From assembly GCA_024704765.1 (NCBI GenBank), contig JAKMXF010000277.1, positions 62,001 to 126,000 of the forward strand: 64,000 nucleotides of DNA, read 5' to 3'. The notes below the pieces were generated by a model. The model made no database searches, was not told where the DNA came from, and saw nothing but the letters and a program-made list of their open reading frames with translations. Both the position numbers and the translations under genes were made by a program. The stretch is from Oopsacas minuta (Eukaryota; Porifera; Hexactinellida; Lyssacinosida; Leucopsacidae). Shown here in pieces: positions 1 through 13,100 of this stretch. Each line of letters starts with the position of its first letter. Within the stretch, counting starts at the first letter, position 1.

Positions 1-2
1 GG

Positions 3-482
3 GCCTCAGAGATTGGCTCTGCAATTGGAGGAGTACCCAGACTCATTATAAGACCATTCGGTAAGCCAGTTCCGGTCGGTACAAATGGTGGTGTTACTCT
101 GTACGGTACTATAGCGAGCTTTATGGGTGGAGGAGTTATCGGTATTGCCTATGTATTGACGGGTATTATATTAAACTTATACATGTCGTATTCTCAAGGC
201 ACGGGAATTAGCTTAGATCTCCAAGGAGTGTACAGAGTATTTCATTTCTTCGCATTCGCAGGAATTGTTGGATTTTTAGGGTCTGCTGTCGATTCATTAA
301 TCGGTGGAACCTTCCAATATTCAGGGATAAACGATAGAACGAATAAAGTGAGTGAGAACAAATCTGAATGCACGCAACATATAAGCGGCTGGGATATCCT
401 TGACAATAACATGGTCAACTTAGTGTCTATTGCTATTGTTACTGTAGCTGTATGCTGTGTACTTTATAAAATGGATCAATAA
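3..482 (+). CDS. TMEM19: TMEM19 (DUF92 family membrane protein), C-terminal part
   Basis: The open frame enters from the left edge and ends at TAA 480-482, giving about 159 C-terminal residues. It contains the TMEM19/DUF92 signatures ASEIG..., VPVGTNGGVTLYG, GIVGFLGSAVDSLIGGT.QY and DNNMVNL, in the same order as in vertebrate TMEM19. Three hydrophobic stretches are visible: after GTIASF, around FHFFAFAGIVGFLGSAVD, and the final VNLVSIAIVTVAVCCVLY. The family is a multi-pass membrane protein of poorly defined function, related to plant and bacterial phytol/phytyl-phosphate kinase-like DUF92 proteins. The 5' exons lie outside the window. No frameshift or break is seen. The family call is confident; the function is not. 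Confidence 0.9.
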   Translation, partial: ASEIGSAIGGVPRLIIRPFGKPVPVGTNGGVTLYGTIASFMGGGVIGIAYVLTGIILNLYMSYSQGTGISLDLQGVYRVFHFFAFAGIVGFLGSAVDSLIGGTFQYSGINDRTNKVSENKSECTQHISGWDILDNNMVNLVSIAIVTVAVCCVLYKMDQ

Positions 483-1327
483 GTTACCCCATGGATAATT
501 AGAATATTTAATAGTGTATTTTGTTCCCATGTGATTTTATGTGTCAATAACGAATCTATTAAATCTTTGGATATCGGGGAGTACATCCGGAAATATTCTG
601 GGTGAGTTAATATTCCTGCCTGTATTTGGACAAGCTACACCTTTTGGTAAATGGGGTATGGCAAGAAATGTGGAGTATTCTCTGGATACTGTAGGAATAA
701 GAGTTTTCTCAGATTGATGAATTCATTGTTACTGAAATAATGTTTGTACTCATTTTCAGTATATGCAACTAAATTGGTGTGGATATTGTTTTTATGTGCC
801 AACTGTGCCTGACCGTCCCAATACCTTTGGGCAGGCAGGGTGCAAGTGACCAAAATTGACCTGACAACACATCTCTTGGATTATGTAACGCCAAGATCTA
901 TCAGAGTAATCTACACTTGTTTCTTACCAAATCAACTTATCATCCACTAATTGCATATGATTATTGAACACTGCCTCCTATGAACAGAAAGACACCAAGT
1001 CTGTCTGCAACTGAGTCTTACTACTTCACACAATTATGAATTCCTCACTCAAGCATTTCTAGATATGACTGTATAATTCTATTATGGAATTACTGTTTTG
1101 TCTACTATCAAATTACGAACATGATCTTTCAGCCATATGATAGAATATGCTGTTTACCTCACCAGCTAATTGCTAGTGAATTGAATGAGTTGGAGAATAA
1201 CTCTACTTCGCCACAACATTGTTTAACAAGCCTCCAATATATCCTCACCAGACATATTGTCGACCTCTACTCACATTTAAGTGAGCTCTTGATACTCTGA
1301 ATTAAATTACAAAATTAAACCAATATA
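483..1327. other. Intergenic spacer between TMEM19 and the PDZ gene
   Basis: About 0.85 kb of AT-rich DNA holding the TMEM19 3' untranslated region and the likely promoter of the PDZ gene that starts at 1328. I see no recognisable exon, RNA gene or transposon. The short open frames here look random. Confidence 0.5.
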
Positions 1328-2845
1328 ATGAGTGATAGTTACACTTTGCCAAGGAATTTCCGATTCCAACCAAATGCACAGGTCTCAGCGACTTCGCTTA
1401 CCCAGCATGGGGTGTCTATTCCGAACTTACACCAGGACATGTTAGTAGGAAACGAGATGCAGCGATTCGGAAGCGTCCCTGCTAACCTACAAACTCTTCC
1501 ATTCCAAAATATACCCAGCATCCCAGTGTATACCAACAGCTACCCTTACAATTATCCGAGTCGACCTCTAAGCGCGCCTTCTAGCGCTGCATATCAAATT
1601 CCTACGCCAATCCCTACGCATCTACAGCACCCACAAATGAACTGGAGACGTCCTACTAGTGCGTTCTATCCAGTATCCAGTCCGAACGACTATTTCTACA
1701 CGGGCATACCTGTAACGAGAAGTGCGTCCTATCCTCTGCAACATACGACTCAGAGTCCGCAGAGAAGACACAGCATGCCCGTAAACAAAGGATCGACTTC
1801 TGATGAATCCAATAATAATGTGAAGAAAATCCAATTAGCGAATAAGTTAGAGTTGGAAGAGGTAAAGCTGAACAAAAAATCTCGTGAAGCATACGTTGGT
1901 CTCGTGATTGAAGTATTACCAGAATCATTGGATCAGGATGTTATTCTTGTCGTACAGAGGGTCACGGTCGGAGGTCTATGCCAAAAAGATGGTAGAATAA
2001 AGCGAGGAGATCGTATACTTAAAGTTAACGGGTATCGCGTGAAAGACTTTGACTCGGCTATGGAAAATCTGCGTCAACCAAACGTTACCATAACAGTTGC
2101 CAGAGTCACGAAACAATTCAAACGAGAGCATCTACGGACTGTGTCATGTTCTCTATTCGGATATAAGCCATCTTTGAAGCCTTCAAAAACCACAACAGTC
2201 TTTTCCAGTGGCACACCTCGCCTGGCCAAAGGTGTGAACGAGGTTAAACTAGAGCTCGAGATGATTTCATTATGTAGGCGATTAGAGAGGGTTAAGAAGG
2301 GTAGCAAGAAATCGAAATGGCACAGCTACAACGTTGATAGAGAGGAGTACCTATCACGAAATACGGACAGTAACGTTATCAAAAAGCACCAGAAAAAGGC
2401 CACAAAGCAACAAGGTACAGACGTGAAGAAACGAGCGCTGAAAGTTCAGAAAGTGGAACCAGAACGAAAAGTACTGGATGAGCCATTGAGCAATAAACCA
2501 ATAACTCCATCAAAACGGCCAAAGGCTGCGTACAATAGCAACAACATTTCAAACCCAACTCATCTACAGGTGTACCGCACCATGCCTGTTATGCAACCTC
2601 AGAGATATTGGGTACCCACGGTGTCCAGCCCGCAATATAATCCTATGTACCAAATAAGACAAGTTCCCATCAACTATTCGCCATATCAGAATGGAGGTGT
2701 TTATCAACAAAAAATGAGGTATCCAAAAACCCGACGTACACCTATTCCTGAGTATTTTAAACAAGGAAATAGTCAAGCATCCACCATGAAGAGGTCACCT
2801 ATCAGTAAAAGAAGTTCCAGTGGTGTAGAAGAAACTTTGTTGTAA
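1328..2845 (+). CDS. Intronless single-PDZ-domain protein, family not recognised
   Basis: The 505-residue frame starts at an ATG (1328) preceded by a long non-coding stretch. Residues 1-150 are low-complexity, rich in Pro, Ser, Tyr and Gln (for example PYNYPSRPLSAPSS). Residues about 187-261 form one PDZ domain: a GLVIEV carboxylate-loop region, the core VQRVTVGGLCQKDGRIKRGD, then RILKVNGYRVKDFDSAMENL and the closing strand VTITVARV. The part after the PDZ is Lys/Arg-rich and then again Pro/Tyr/Gln-rich. The protein ends in ETLL, which fits a class I PDZ ligand (Thr at -2, Leu at 0), so self-association or binding to another PDZ protein is possible. PDZ proteins are scaffolds that bind C-terminal tails. 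I could not match the whole architecture to a named family. It has no intron, unlike most genes in this window. Confidence 0.8.
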   Translation: MSDSYTLPRNFRFQPNAQVSATSLTQHGVSIPNLHQDMLVGNEMQRFGSVPANLQTLPFQNIPSIPVYTNSYPYNYPSRPLSAPSSAAYQIPTPIPTHLQHPQMNWRRPTSAFYPVSSPNDYFYTGIPVTRSASYPLQHTTQSPQRRHSMPVNKGSTSDESNNNVKKIQLANKLELEEVKLNKKSREAYVGLVIEVLPESLDQDVILVVQRVTVGGLCQKDGRIKRGDRILKVNGYRVKDFDSAMENLRQPNVTITVARVTKQFKREHLRTVSCSLFGYKPSLKPSKTTTVFSSGTPRLAKGVNEVKLELEMISLCRRLERVKKGSKKSKWHSYNVDREEYLSRNTDSNVIKKHQKKATKQQGTDVKKRALKVQKVEPERKVLDEPLSNKPITPSKRPKAAYNSNNISNPTHLQVYRTMPVMQPQRYWVPTVSSPQYNPMYQIRQVPINYSPYQNGGVYQQKMRYPKTRRTPIPEYFKQGNSQASTMKRSPISKRSSSGVEETLL

Positions 2846-3004
2846 CTTCGCGAAATATGTTGTGTTGTATTTTACTAAGAAATTGTAGGAGTTCAGTATT
2901 GTAAATAGATTTGTATATTAGAAATACAAAAGTAACTTCAGATTGAATTTTCATTGAATATAGCTAAACGGTATCAATTTCAAATATCTCAAAATAGCAT
3001 CAAA

Positions 3005-3769
3005 ATGGTTCTAATTGAAGAAGATCTCACTGCCCTACAATTCACATTCTATACATTCATAATCCATGAATTTTTCTTCTTTCTTTTCGTTTCTTTCTAC
3101 AATATAATCGACTACTTTGGGATATTCCCTAATTCCAAGATACGAAAAATCACTCGGCCAAATGATCAACCTAGAAAACTATATTGGTTCACGACCTTGG
3201 GATTCAATCACATAATTATAGGGCTCCCTGGGGCCTACAGTATATATGCTACTTACCAATATGTTGGAGTCCAATTTTCTGGTCCTTTACCTTCATACTC
3301 AACAATTCTCGCTCAGTTCATTGCCTATGCTATAATAGACGACTTCGTTTTCTATTGGGGCCATCGATTAATGCACTTACCATTCCTTTACAAGCATATC
3401 CACAAGCAGCATCATAGTTTCAAGCGGTCCAATGCAATAGCCGGCGAATATTTTCATCCTATCGATTACATAATTTCTGGTATTCTACCGATTATGGTAG
3501 GTACTTTGACTCTCAGGCCACATATATTGGTTGTATGGGGTTGGCTGGTGCTGCGTATTTGGGAGGCTTGTGACGGTCACTCTGGCTATGACCTCATCTT
3601 TGTACCGTTTCGTTATTTCCCATTTCGTCCAGGCGCGCAAGTTCATGATTTCCATCATTCGCAGAATGCTGGCAATTATGGCAGTCTCACTAGTCTCTGG
3701 GATTGGCTATGTGGAACAGATCTATCGTACAAAGATTACATAGCAAGACAGAATATAAAGGTTGAATAA
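3005..3769 (+). CDS. MSMO1: Methylsterol monooxygenase-like fatty acid hydroxylase
   Basis: This is a 254-residue intronless frame. I chose the ATG at 3005 (context CAAAATGG) because the open frame upstream has no other ATG. It is a membrane di-iron hydroxylase with all three histidine boxes: HRLMH (H120, H124), HKQHH (H133, H136, H137) and HDFHH (H214, H217, H218). The AEYFHP-like segment and DGHSGYDL followed by FPF are typical of C4-methylsterol oxidase rather than the FAXDC2 branch. Hydrophobic N-terminal segments around residues 15-40 and 62-110 are likely membrane spans. Human MSMO1 is about 293 residues, so this protein is shorter at the N terminus, and the end (NIKVE) is not a clear KKXX retrieval signal. 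The expected role is oxidation of the sterol C4 methyl group in the ER. Sterol substrate is inferred from family similarity. Confidence 0.83.
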   Translation: MVLIEEDLTALQFTFYTFIIHEFFFFLFVSFYNIIDYFGIFPNSKIRKITRPNDQPRKLYWFTTLGFNHIIIGLPGAYSIYATYQYVGVQFSGPLPSYSTILAQFIAYAIIDDFVFYWGHRLMHLPFLYKHIHKQHHSFKRSNAIAGEYFHPIDYIISGILPIMVGTLTLRPHILVVWGWLVLRIWEACDGHSGYDLIFVPFRYFPFRPGAQVHDFHHSQNAGNYGSLTSLWDWLCGTDLSYKDYIARQNIKVE

Positions 3770-4155
3770 TAAGAATGAATTCTAACATTATAATCCGGTT
3801 ATGTTCTACATTATGCATAATTGTATATAACTGGTACGTACTTTTCTAATTTTAATTTTTATAAAAGTATTTATTTGAAGTGTTATTATTGATGCATTTT
3901 TAAATATAGGCCAGCTTTTCCGTCTGCTTTTGAGCAGATATAGTGCATAGTGCGGGCTTGAAATATGATAGGAAATTCCAGCTGTGTGTCTCGGACAATA
4001 AAATTATCCCGCTAGAAATTTAAAATTTCTGTATAATTCGCCCATAATCTTGTAATTTTGTTTCCCTTTGGAAATTGCCTTGGGCTATTACTGACTATGA
4101 GTTACCTTATAAATTCGTTAGATTTCGCTAGTCGCTGGCAAAATAATTCTAATAG
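3770..4155. other. Spacer between the sterol oxidase gene and VPS13
   Basis: A 386-nt gap. An AATAAA hexamer at 3997-4002, about 230 nt after the stop at 3769, is a candidate polyadenylation signal for the upstream gene. The VPS13 promoter must lie here or overlap it. No other feature is evident. Confidence 0.4.
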
Positions 4156-7100
4156 ATGGTATTCGAAACTGTATTGGTTGATATCCTCAACCGATTCCTC
4201 AGTCCATACGTGAAGAATTTAGACTCTTCACAGATTCAAGTCAGTGTCTGGTCAGGAGATATTCGTCTAGACAATCTGGAAATCAAAGAAAATGCCTTGG
4301 AACAGTTTGAAATTCCAGTTCGTGTACATTTCGGTTTCTTAGACAAATTCAGAGCAAAGATACCCTGGAAGAATCTTTACAACGAGCCGACTATCGTTGA
4401 AATTGACGTGAGTACTTACGTTGCGAAGGGTGCATTGCAGTTTTCACCCGTCCTAACTATTATCGAACTACTAAGAAAAGTGCCTGCTCAGAAATCCTGG
4501 ATAATCCCTTGATCCAAATATGTCTACAGTATACCCCATGAGTTTATTAGTTATCATTTACTATCTTTTATTTCTCTAGGGTCTCTATATTATCGCTGGA
4601 CCAAATTCAGCATTCAAATTCGATCCAACTAAAGCTGAAGAAGAAGCAAGGAACAAGAAACAGAGGGAATTGGAAAAGTTTAAACGTCTCAAAAAGAATA
4701 AGAAACAAAAGAAAGAAAAACAAGAGGAGGCCCAGGACCAAAGTTTCACAGAGAAAGTCGTTACTCAGGTTCTTATAATTTATTTATTATTCAATCACAC
4801 AGTCAATTCCCTATTGAAGCTCAAGGAACCGCGATAATTACTTCCATATATGATTATCCTTGTTTGATATTACGGGAGTTGACTGTATCTGCCTCACAAA
4901 TGCCCTAATTATTATTGTGACCCATACTTTTCCTAATAAGCATTCAAGCATATTAATTCTATTAATTATTACGCTTGATTTAATAATCAGAGACTAGCTA
5001 TATTCGTTCTATGCAATTATTTTCCATTATCAACATACTAATATACCAAGGATGATATCACGTGGCATACCTCATTATTGAAGACATAGAAAGTTAATTA
5101 GTATAATCATACAAACCAAAACAGGTCATTAAGAATCTACAAGTTACTATCAAGAACATACACATCCGCTATGAAGACACACACACTATCCCAGGTAAGG
5201 TATTCGCAGCTGGAGTCAGTCTCAGTGAACTAATTATGCACAGTGTGGACGGCAACTGGCAAGTAAGTTAATTAAAAATTGAAATTACAACCACCCAATA
5301 TGTATATATTGTAAGCTATATGGCTGATCTAGTGTGGATTATATATAATACTATAGAATTCATAGCTAGGTGGCACAGCTTCTGATTCAGCTAATAGTAT
5401 AATCTACAAACTATTCGACTTGAAATGTCTCGCTCTCTACTGGAATGTCATATCACAATCCTACTACTTGATTAATAATAAGAAAGAGGATCTACTCAAT
5501 GTGTTGAAAACAGATATTGCAGACGTCTCTAGACTACCTACGAATCTCCAATATATATTGATGCCTGTATCAGCTAACGCTAAGGTAAGTGAATTATTGA
5601 TGAGAACAGCATAATTGCCAACTCCCTCCAGGTATCCTTTGATTTATCTGAGTTTTACGGGTGGAATAGGGGAAAAAGCGTGAAATTTCGGGAAATCCTC
5701 TTTCGGCAGGTGAGTTCATATTATTCATTGAAATAGGTACAAATCGATACTAAAGCTGGGCAGGATATCAACATCCCACAAGCCCTTGTCAATATCCAAG
5801 TAAATGAACTGAATCTTAACATATCTATTGAGCAATATAGACAGGTGCTTTCGCTACTTGAAGAGTTTGATCGTCTCAGTAGAAACAAGCCCTACGCTAA
5901 ATTTCGACCTGAAGTTCCTCTGAAGAAACATTCAAAAGAATGGTGGAATTATGCGATCAATTCTGTGTTGTCAGAGATTCGTCCCAAAACTCGTGAATTT
6001 ACATGGGAGCATATCAAACATCATCGTGAGATGTGTAGAAGGTGAGTTTGACAATATATCTATGTGTGTGTCCTAGACCTAAGTAGGCTGTTGAGTTGAT
6101 CTGTGTGGGGAATAAAGTCCACCCAAAGTGACCCTAGTTGCGCTTTCACGATTTGATATTGGCTAATGTGTGCACCAATTCGCAAGATTAATCGCCGTTT
6201 TTCGTTTCAGATATATCGCCAAGTATGAGAAGAAATTACTTTCCACAACTTCCAACCCAGAACGTAGCAAAACCATAGCAATGTTGGAGAAGGAACTCGA
6301 TGTGTTTAATATATTGCTGTGTCGTGAGATTGCAGAAGAGCGAGCTGCTAAATATAAGAAGCAAAAAGCATTGAAAAAGGAACAATCCAAGTCTACTTGG
6401 TCATCATGGCTAGGCTGGGGTGGAAGTGGTAAATCAAAATCAAGAGATGATGACGTAATAATCGGTGACATAAATCTTGGATCAGCTGGAGAACTCGATG
6501 AGGAGAAGAAAAAGTTTTACCAAGCAATTGGATATTCGGAGGGCACAGTGCCTGGTAAAATCAACGCACTTCCCAAGGAGTATGTAGCTTATAAACTGAA
6601 TTTCCACATGAGCAAGTTGATTCTAAATCTACGTGATCAAAATGAAGGTATCGCCAAACTTACAACAGATAATTTCATCACTAATGCTAACTACAGGCCT
6701 ACTGCTAAAGGCTTGAATTTCCACACTGAGGTAAGTTTCTAAGGCATAAGGTATCTTAAGAAGATGGGGCCACTAATTGAATACTTATATTCCAATAGTT
6801 CTCAAGTGTTGTCATAAGCGGATGTCGGCGTGGCACTCAGCGACCTATCATTTTACGCAATACCAGCTCAATGAGGACTAGTACTAATGTTCAACGTCCG
6901 CTATTTGCTCTCAACTTCGAGATGAACCCTCTCAATTCCAAATTAGACTTTAGAATAGGAGCATCTCTACAGCCAATTGAAGTAGTATATGATGCTAAAA
7001 CTATTGATAGTATAATCGGTATGTTCATTATCCCACCAGAGATTCATCTATTGGATCTCCGCAAGGCTGCTCTTGCTACTGTTGAAGATATCAGAACTAT

Positions 7101-10100
7101 GTCTCGTGCTGGACTACAGTTTGCTATTCAGAATCGTACCATCATTGAAATTGAGGCTAGTTAAGTAGTAACTTTAGTCCATGCTGTTCGCAACAATGTA
7201 TCTCATAATTACGAGTATTCCAATTATATTTAGGTTGATATACAAGCACCTTACTTCATAGTACCCGAGAAAGGCGAGTATATGCCTGATACACATAAAA
7301 TGTTAATATTTGACCTCGGCTGTCTACACATCACATCTGATACACAAGATGCTCTCTCACTTGATGTCAATACAGCTACCCAAGAACAATTGGAATCTGC
7401 ATTTTATGACAAATTCAATGTTAGGCTAGATAACCTACAGGCTTTAGTAGCTGCGCCTGGCCAGGACTGGGCGAAAGCCAGACTACAGTATGATGACTTG
7501 AAATTACATCTTATTAAACCTACAGGTATATAGACTACTATTTTAGAAAAGGGCTCAATTTATGAAAATCCGATTTATATAGGATTTGAATTGGCTGTTT
7601 CCAAGAGCTTGATCCCTAACGACACTCGACTTCCTAACCTGAAAGTTAATGGCATTATCAAGGCATTAGAACTAACATTATCAGATCGTAAGATACAGTC
7701 TCTCACTGAGATTATTCTCAGCCTCCCGCTACCACCACCTAGCTTAATTGACCATGCAACACAGGTAGATATACAAACCTTTGGGCAGCATATTCCTTAG
7801 AAAGTAGCTATATACATATTTCACACCTTTTTAGGTAGCTACAATGTCACCACCAATCCAAGCCGCGCATATCCAGCGAGAAGATGAATTCGATAACTTA
7901 TACCAAAATCTAAACCTGAAATCAGCAAATGATATATTCATCAGTGCTGAAGAACTAGATGAGACCTCTGATTTCTTTGACGCCAAGTCACTAGATAGTT
8001 CTAGTGATACAGCTAGCATCACTACAGTATCTTCTACTACTTCATCGGATACTTTTGGAACTGATGAACCTCAGCTGCCAACATATATTAAGGTTTGTTA
8101 TGTTTCTAAATACTGGTATAGCTTTTTGAGTCAAGTAGCGATGTTTCTATAAATCAACCGTTCCTAACCATTTTCACCCGTGGACCTCATGCCGTCGTCC
8201 GTTGACCACCAAGGGTCCATCCACCTCAGGCTAAGAATCGCTTCCCCCTATTTATCCTTAACCAACACAGATAACCTACTTTACATATAAAACGCATAGT
8301 ATATGCTACAATACACCAGCAATATCAGTCACTTAAAATAACGTAATACTATGTACATTGTACGAATACTATAGAATGTTACTAGTTTTCAGCTGCTTCC
8401 TGTTCAGCTGTTAAATCTAAGAACACCTGCTCGAGTGTAGTCTGTGTAACTCCGTAGTTTTCAACAGGATTCTTCGCTTCCTCCATACAAGCGAAAATTT
8501 CTGATAGTTTAGCTGCATGTTGTGGGATTTTAAAGTTAATCATCCCTGTGTGTGACCGAGAAATCTTATTCTCAGGAAATCTAGCAGATATGTGTTGTAT
8601 CAACTCTTCTTGACCCTGTTTACACTTCACTGTCAGTGTGTATCCACTGCCGAATTTGTTCTTCAAGTGTTGTAAAGTACCCAAGCATTTCATCCTACCA
8701 TTAACCATTATCGTCATTCTATGACATAGCGCTTCGCATTCCTCCATACTAAATAACAGTGGAGTAATACATACGAATTGCTTTTTGGAAGGAATCTTAC
8801 CTGTGAGATGTAATGACAATACAATGTCCTTCTTGACTGTATTCCGTGAGTGTGTCCCATAACAATCTCTTAGAGACAGGGTCCATACCAGAAGTAGGTT
8901 CGTCTAACAGGACCAATGGCGGGCCTCCAACCAACGCTATTCCTGTGCATAGTTTCCTCTTGTTACCGCCACTATAACAGAAATTCTATATAACATTTTC
9001 CCTAGCAATTTTGCTCTTGAATGCTTACCTATATGTTCCACATAGTCTATCTTTATACTCGCTTAGATATAGCCTCTCTATGATCTCATTAACAGCCAAG
9101 TTAAGACCTGGTCCTTTCAGACCTCGTATTCTACCGAACATGAGCAACACTTCTCTGCCAGTCATTCTGTCGATCAGTGCGTCGTATTGTGGACAATATC
9201 CCATTAAGTGTGATGCCTATAGAGGTTCAGATTGTTCATGAAATATTTGAGAAATACAAACAGCTATACCTTCTCGATTCCATATCTCAAGTCTATTCCG
9301 TTGATAAACGCTGCCCCTGAAGATATATCTTCGTCTCCTGTTATCATTTTGAATGTACTGCTCTTACCAGCTCCATTCTGTCCAAGCAATCCGAATATTT
9401 CTCCTCGTTTCACTTCTAAGCATAAATCATCTACCGCTACTATTGTTGGAGATCGATCGCACACTGTAAACGTGTTTCTATATACCTAAGAAAGTTATGA
9501 AAAATATCAGATTTTGCCCATATTTGAGCATTCCGTCGAATGGTTAGCCAACCAACTCACTTTCCCAATATTGTAGAGTGTAAGTATATTTCCATCAGGA
9601 TTCCATGTAGTGTAATATGACATGTCCTCTGTTGTGACATTAGCCTGCTCGTTGAGTACATCACTGTCTACAAACGCACCAGTCCCACTTCCATTCGCGT
9701 CGACGATATATCGTGGTCCCATTTTGTGACATGGAGACATTATTAGCTTGAAAATCTTCTGTATAATATCTAAATTGTATACAACATAAACGAAACTTGT
9801 TGAAAGCGAAGTACCCTATTAATGCCTTCTGCGAATAGTCAACTCACTGGATTCTAAGATATATAGTCCAAGCAGAAACACGAAGCCTTCAATCACCATT
9901 GCAATAACAAACCTCCCAATACCTGGAGTCTCCAAAGCCAAAACTACATCTTGGAATGCTATACCACTTAATTTACAGAATTCCCGAGTTTCTGCATTTT
10001 CAGCACAAATATTTTTGTAATAAGTGTTCGCCACCATGTCAGATAAGGCTTGCCCTAGACAGTAGTTGGGCATGAAGAGAAATATCTAGAGAACATAGTG

Positions 10101-13100
10101 TAATTCCCAATTTCCCAACGATTTACATACAAACTTACCCATTTCATGATATCTGATGCATCAGTTAATTGCAAAACTTCCAATAAGAATATAATTAGCA
10201 CTGCAGCACAGCCAGTGGCTATATTGAACAGTACAGTAAGAACGAAAGCTGTGGTCGCTGTATTGAAGAAGTATGAGAACAAATACATCAACGGGATAAT
10301 ACTCCAGCCGTACAGTAGAAGTAGCAAAGCAACTACAGGTAAGTTTTCGTCTTTATAAGCTGGCACTTGAAATGCCGCGAATAGAATTAGGATAAACACA
10401 CAGGGTACAACATAGTTGATAATATCCCATAGGAATCCTGACAACCAGAATGAAGAGAGATGCACACCAGACACTCGCTGTATGTGTTTAGCCTTTGAAG
10501 ATCTTTCGTCTACAACGAATACTACGAAACTGCTGGCTAAGAACGCCATACCGAATACCATGTCAAACGCTACGGAAAATCCAACCCCAATCCTAAGAGA
10601 AAAATACATCAAATTGAATTTTCCCGCCCAAAATCGTGAAGAATGAACTAGACTTACCCTAATAGACTGTCTGCCTGACTTTTAAGATCAGCAGGTAAGG
10701 GAGCATTATACCCTACAATCTCGTCATCCTCACCTCCAGGTATCGACCTTAACAGACTGTTATATACCTGATTAACAGCAAGAGGTAACATGTGATAGCC
10801 TTGATTTGAGAACCAAACAGTTACATTAGGGCCTCTATATTCTGCGCCGAATTGGTAGGACTGATCAACATCAGTGTTAGACAATTTGTTGTATTTCTTT
10901 AGTATAAAGTCTTCCATTTGTGTACCATTGCTCGCGTTCATATACAATATATTAGCAGATGAATTTGTATTGAGATAGGATTGCATTGCTTTATTTCTGG
11001 ATTGTGCTAGAGAGAATGGAACAATTATATATATATATGTATATTGCCCTATTCCAAGAATGCCTCAGATTGACTTAATGCCTACCTGTCGTTGATAAAT
11101 CCGAAATGATTGGAATATTGCTTTCTCTGTACAAATTCGGTGTCATTTGCAAAGCTCTCTGCTCAGACATACCTGGAGCAATTATACTAACAACAAGAGC
11201 TAGTAACGTGAATATACATGGGAGTAGTAACTGTGGGATGATGGCCTTGTAATTTCTCGTTGTGTTATGAATTCGCTTTACAAACATTGCATAGAATTGT
11301 AGGAACCAGAGATTGTGGCCTGTTACAGGTCTCAAACGGTGCGGCTAGAAAGGCAAAAACGTTCGTGAATACAGTGTTAGAATTTGGCGGATATAACGAG
11401 ACATAAGGACTTACAGAACTGAGTGGTGAGATCTCACTGATCTTCTCTTTTGTTGGAGTTTGTCTAGAGTTCTGTATAGCAATCTTAGTGCGTTCAATAG
11501 ACACATTATTTAGTGATATATTCGGGTCAATCTTGTCTATCATGATACTATTAGGCTGAGCATTCCCATTAGAGTTTTCTAAGGCCAGATGTCTTCCTGC
11601 TAATAGTAATTCCAACTCTTCATCCTCTTGAGATCCAACATGCAAGAATACCTCCTCCATTGTTGTAATACTTACTCCATAACTCGTTATTCCATAGTCT
11701 TCTTTGTTGTTTTGTAATATGTCGAACATGGTAGGGAATGCCTGTAAATTCAAGAGTGTATACATCTTTGATTCAACCATGCAAACTGAAAACTCACTTG
11801 ACTCCTATTTTTGGGCAGAATGTATGTCAATTCAGCTCCTATGTTAGACTGTAACTTAGCTTCAGGCACATGTTGAGTAATGAGTTGTGTGATGGCAGGA
11901 ACGTTGCAATTTGGCTCTTTTACACAAGTCATATGATAGCCAACTCCAAACTTTGATTTCAGGAACAAAGGACTCCCACAGCATCTATATATGAAATCCA
12001 AAGTTAAATGCTTCCGAAAATTTCTTCTATACACTTACTTGATTTTTCCAGATGCCATAATTGCTATCCTGTCACCTAAGAAATCAGCTTCATCCATGTA
12101 ATGTGTTGTCAGCATAATTGTTTTGTCTTGTTTGTATCTAAGAAGAAGATCCCATGTATCTCTTCTTGCACCAGGGTCCATGCCTGTTGTTGGCTCATCC
12201 AATATAACAACCTGGAAATGTAGGTAAAAAATCAATTGACTATATGAGGATCGTTTCTACAAACTTACCTTGGATTTTCCAATGAGTGCGATACCAACCG
12301 ACAATTTTCGTTTCATTCCTCCGCTAAGATTCTTTGTGTAGACTCTAGCCTTGTGATAGATGCCTAGTGCAATCATTAATTCAACAGCCTCTTCTTTTAC
12401 ATCTTTCCAACTTAAGCCTTTGAGCATTCCAAAGAACCATAAATGTTCCCTTACCTAGAAAAGACAGCATTCGAATAACTAACCATATTGTGGTGTAGTA
12501 GTTGTAATTTACCGTCATGTTGTCATAGAGTACATCATGCTGTGGACATAGTCCTAGACTCCTTCGGACTTTACTTATCTGGCTACGGATGTCAAAATTG
12601 TTGACTTCTGCAGTCCCAGTACTAGGTGGGTATATCCCTGTCAGCATTGACATCGTTGTAGTTTTACCAGCACCGTTGTGACCTAAAAGAACTGTAATTT
12701 GGTTCTTGTACATCTTGAGGTTGATTCCGTCTACGGCCTTCTTTTTCTTTTGTCCTAGCCCTCCGAAAGTCTAAACATTTCCTAATCAATCTTACATATT
12801 GAATGATTTATCGTTTACTTACCTTGCTTAAGTCTATTATTTCTATGCCAACTTCATTATATTTCGGTTCAGATTCAATGAATTCACTTCTATCCTGTAT
12901 TCTCTTGGTCAATTTCTTTTTCGGCGTGTACCAATAGGATGGCATGCAAAGGAAATAGAATGGCTTTGGTACACCGAAATCTCCAGGAAACACGTTGTCA
13001 ATATACCAAGCAAGAATTGTGTAAAATTTGAAATCAAACCATAGAATAATCAAGACAAACATGAGGGAAAATTGATCACCAGGAATCGGGCTGGTGGACA

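Noticed and set aside
635-853. 72-codon minus-strand frame between TMEM19 and the PDZ gene.
   Set aside because: No recognisable domain, no splice context, and length expected by chance in this spacer.
4156-8092. The 5' VPS13 exons might be a separate short gene or a pseudogene broken by the ABCA insertion.
   Set aside because: Exon 10 ends in phase 0 with a usable donor (GTTTGT), exon 11 starts in phase 0 after a strong acceptor, and the protein continues collinearly with human VPS13A/C across the gap.
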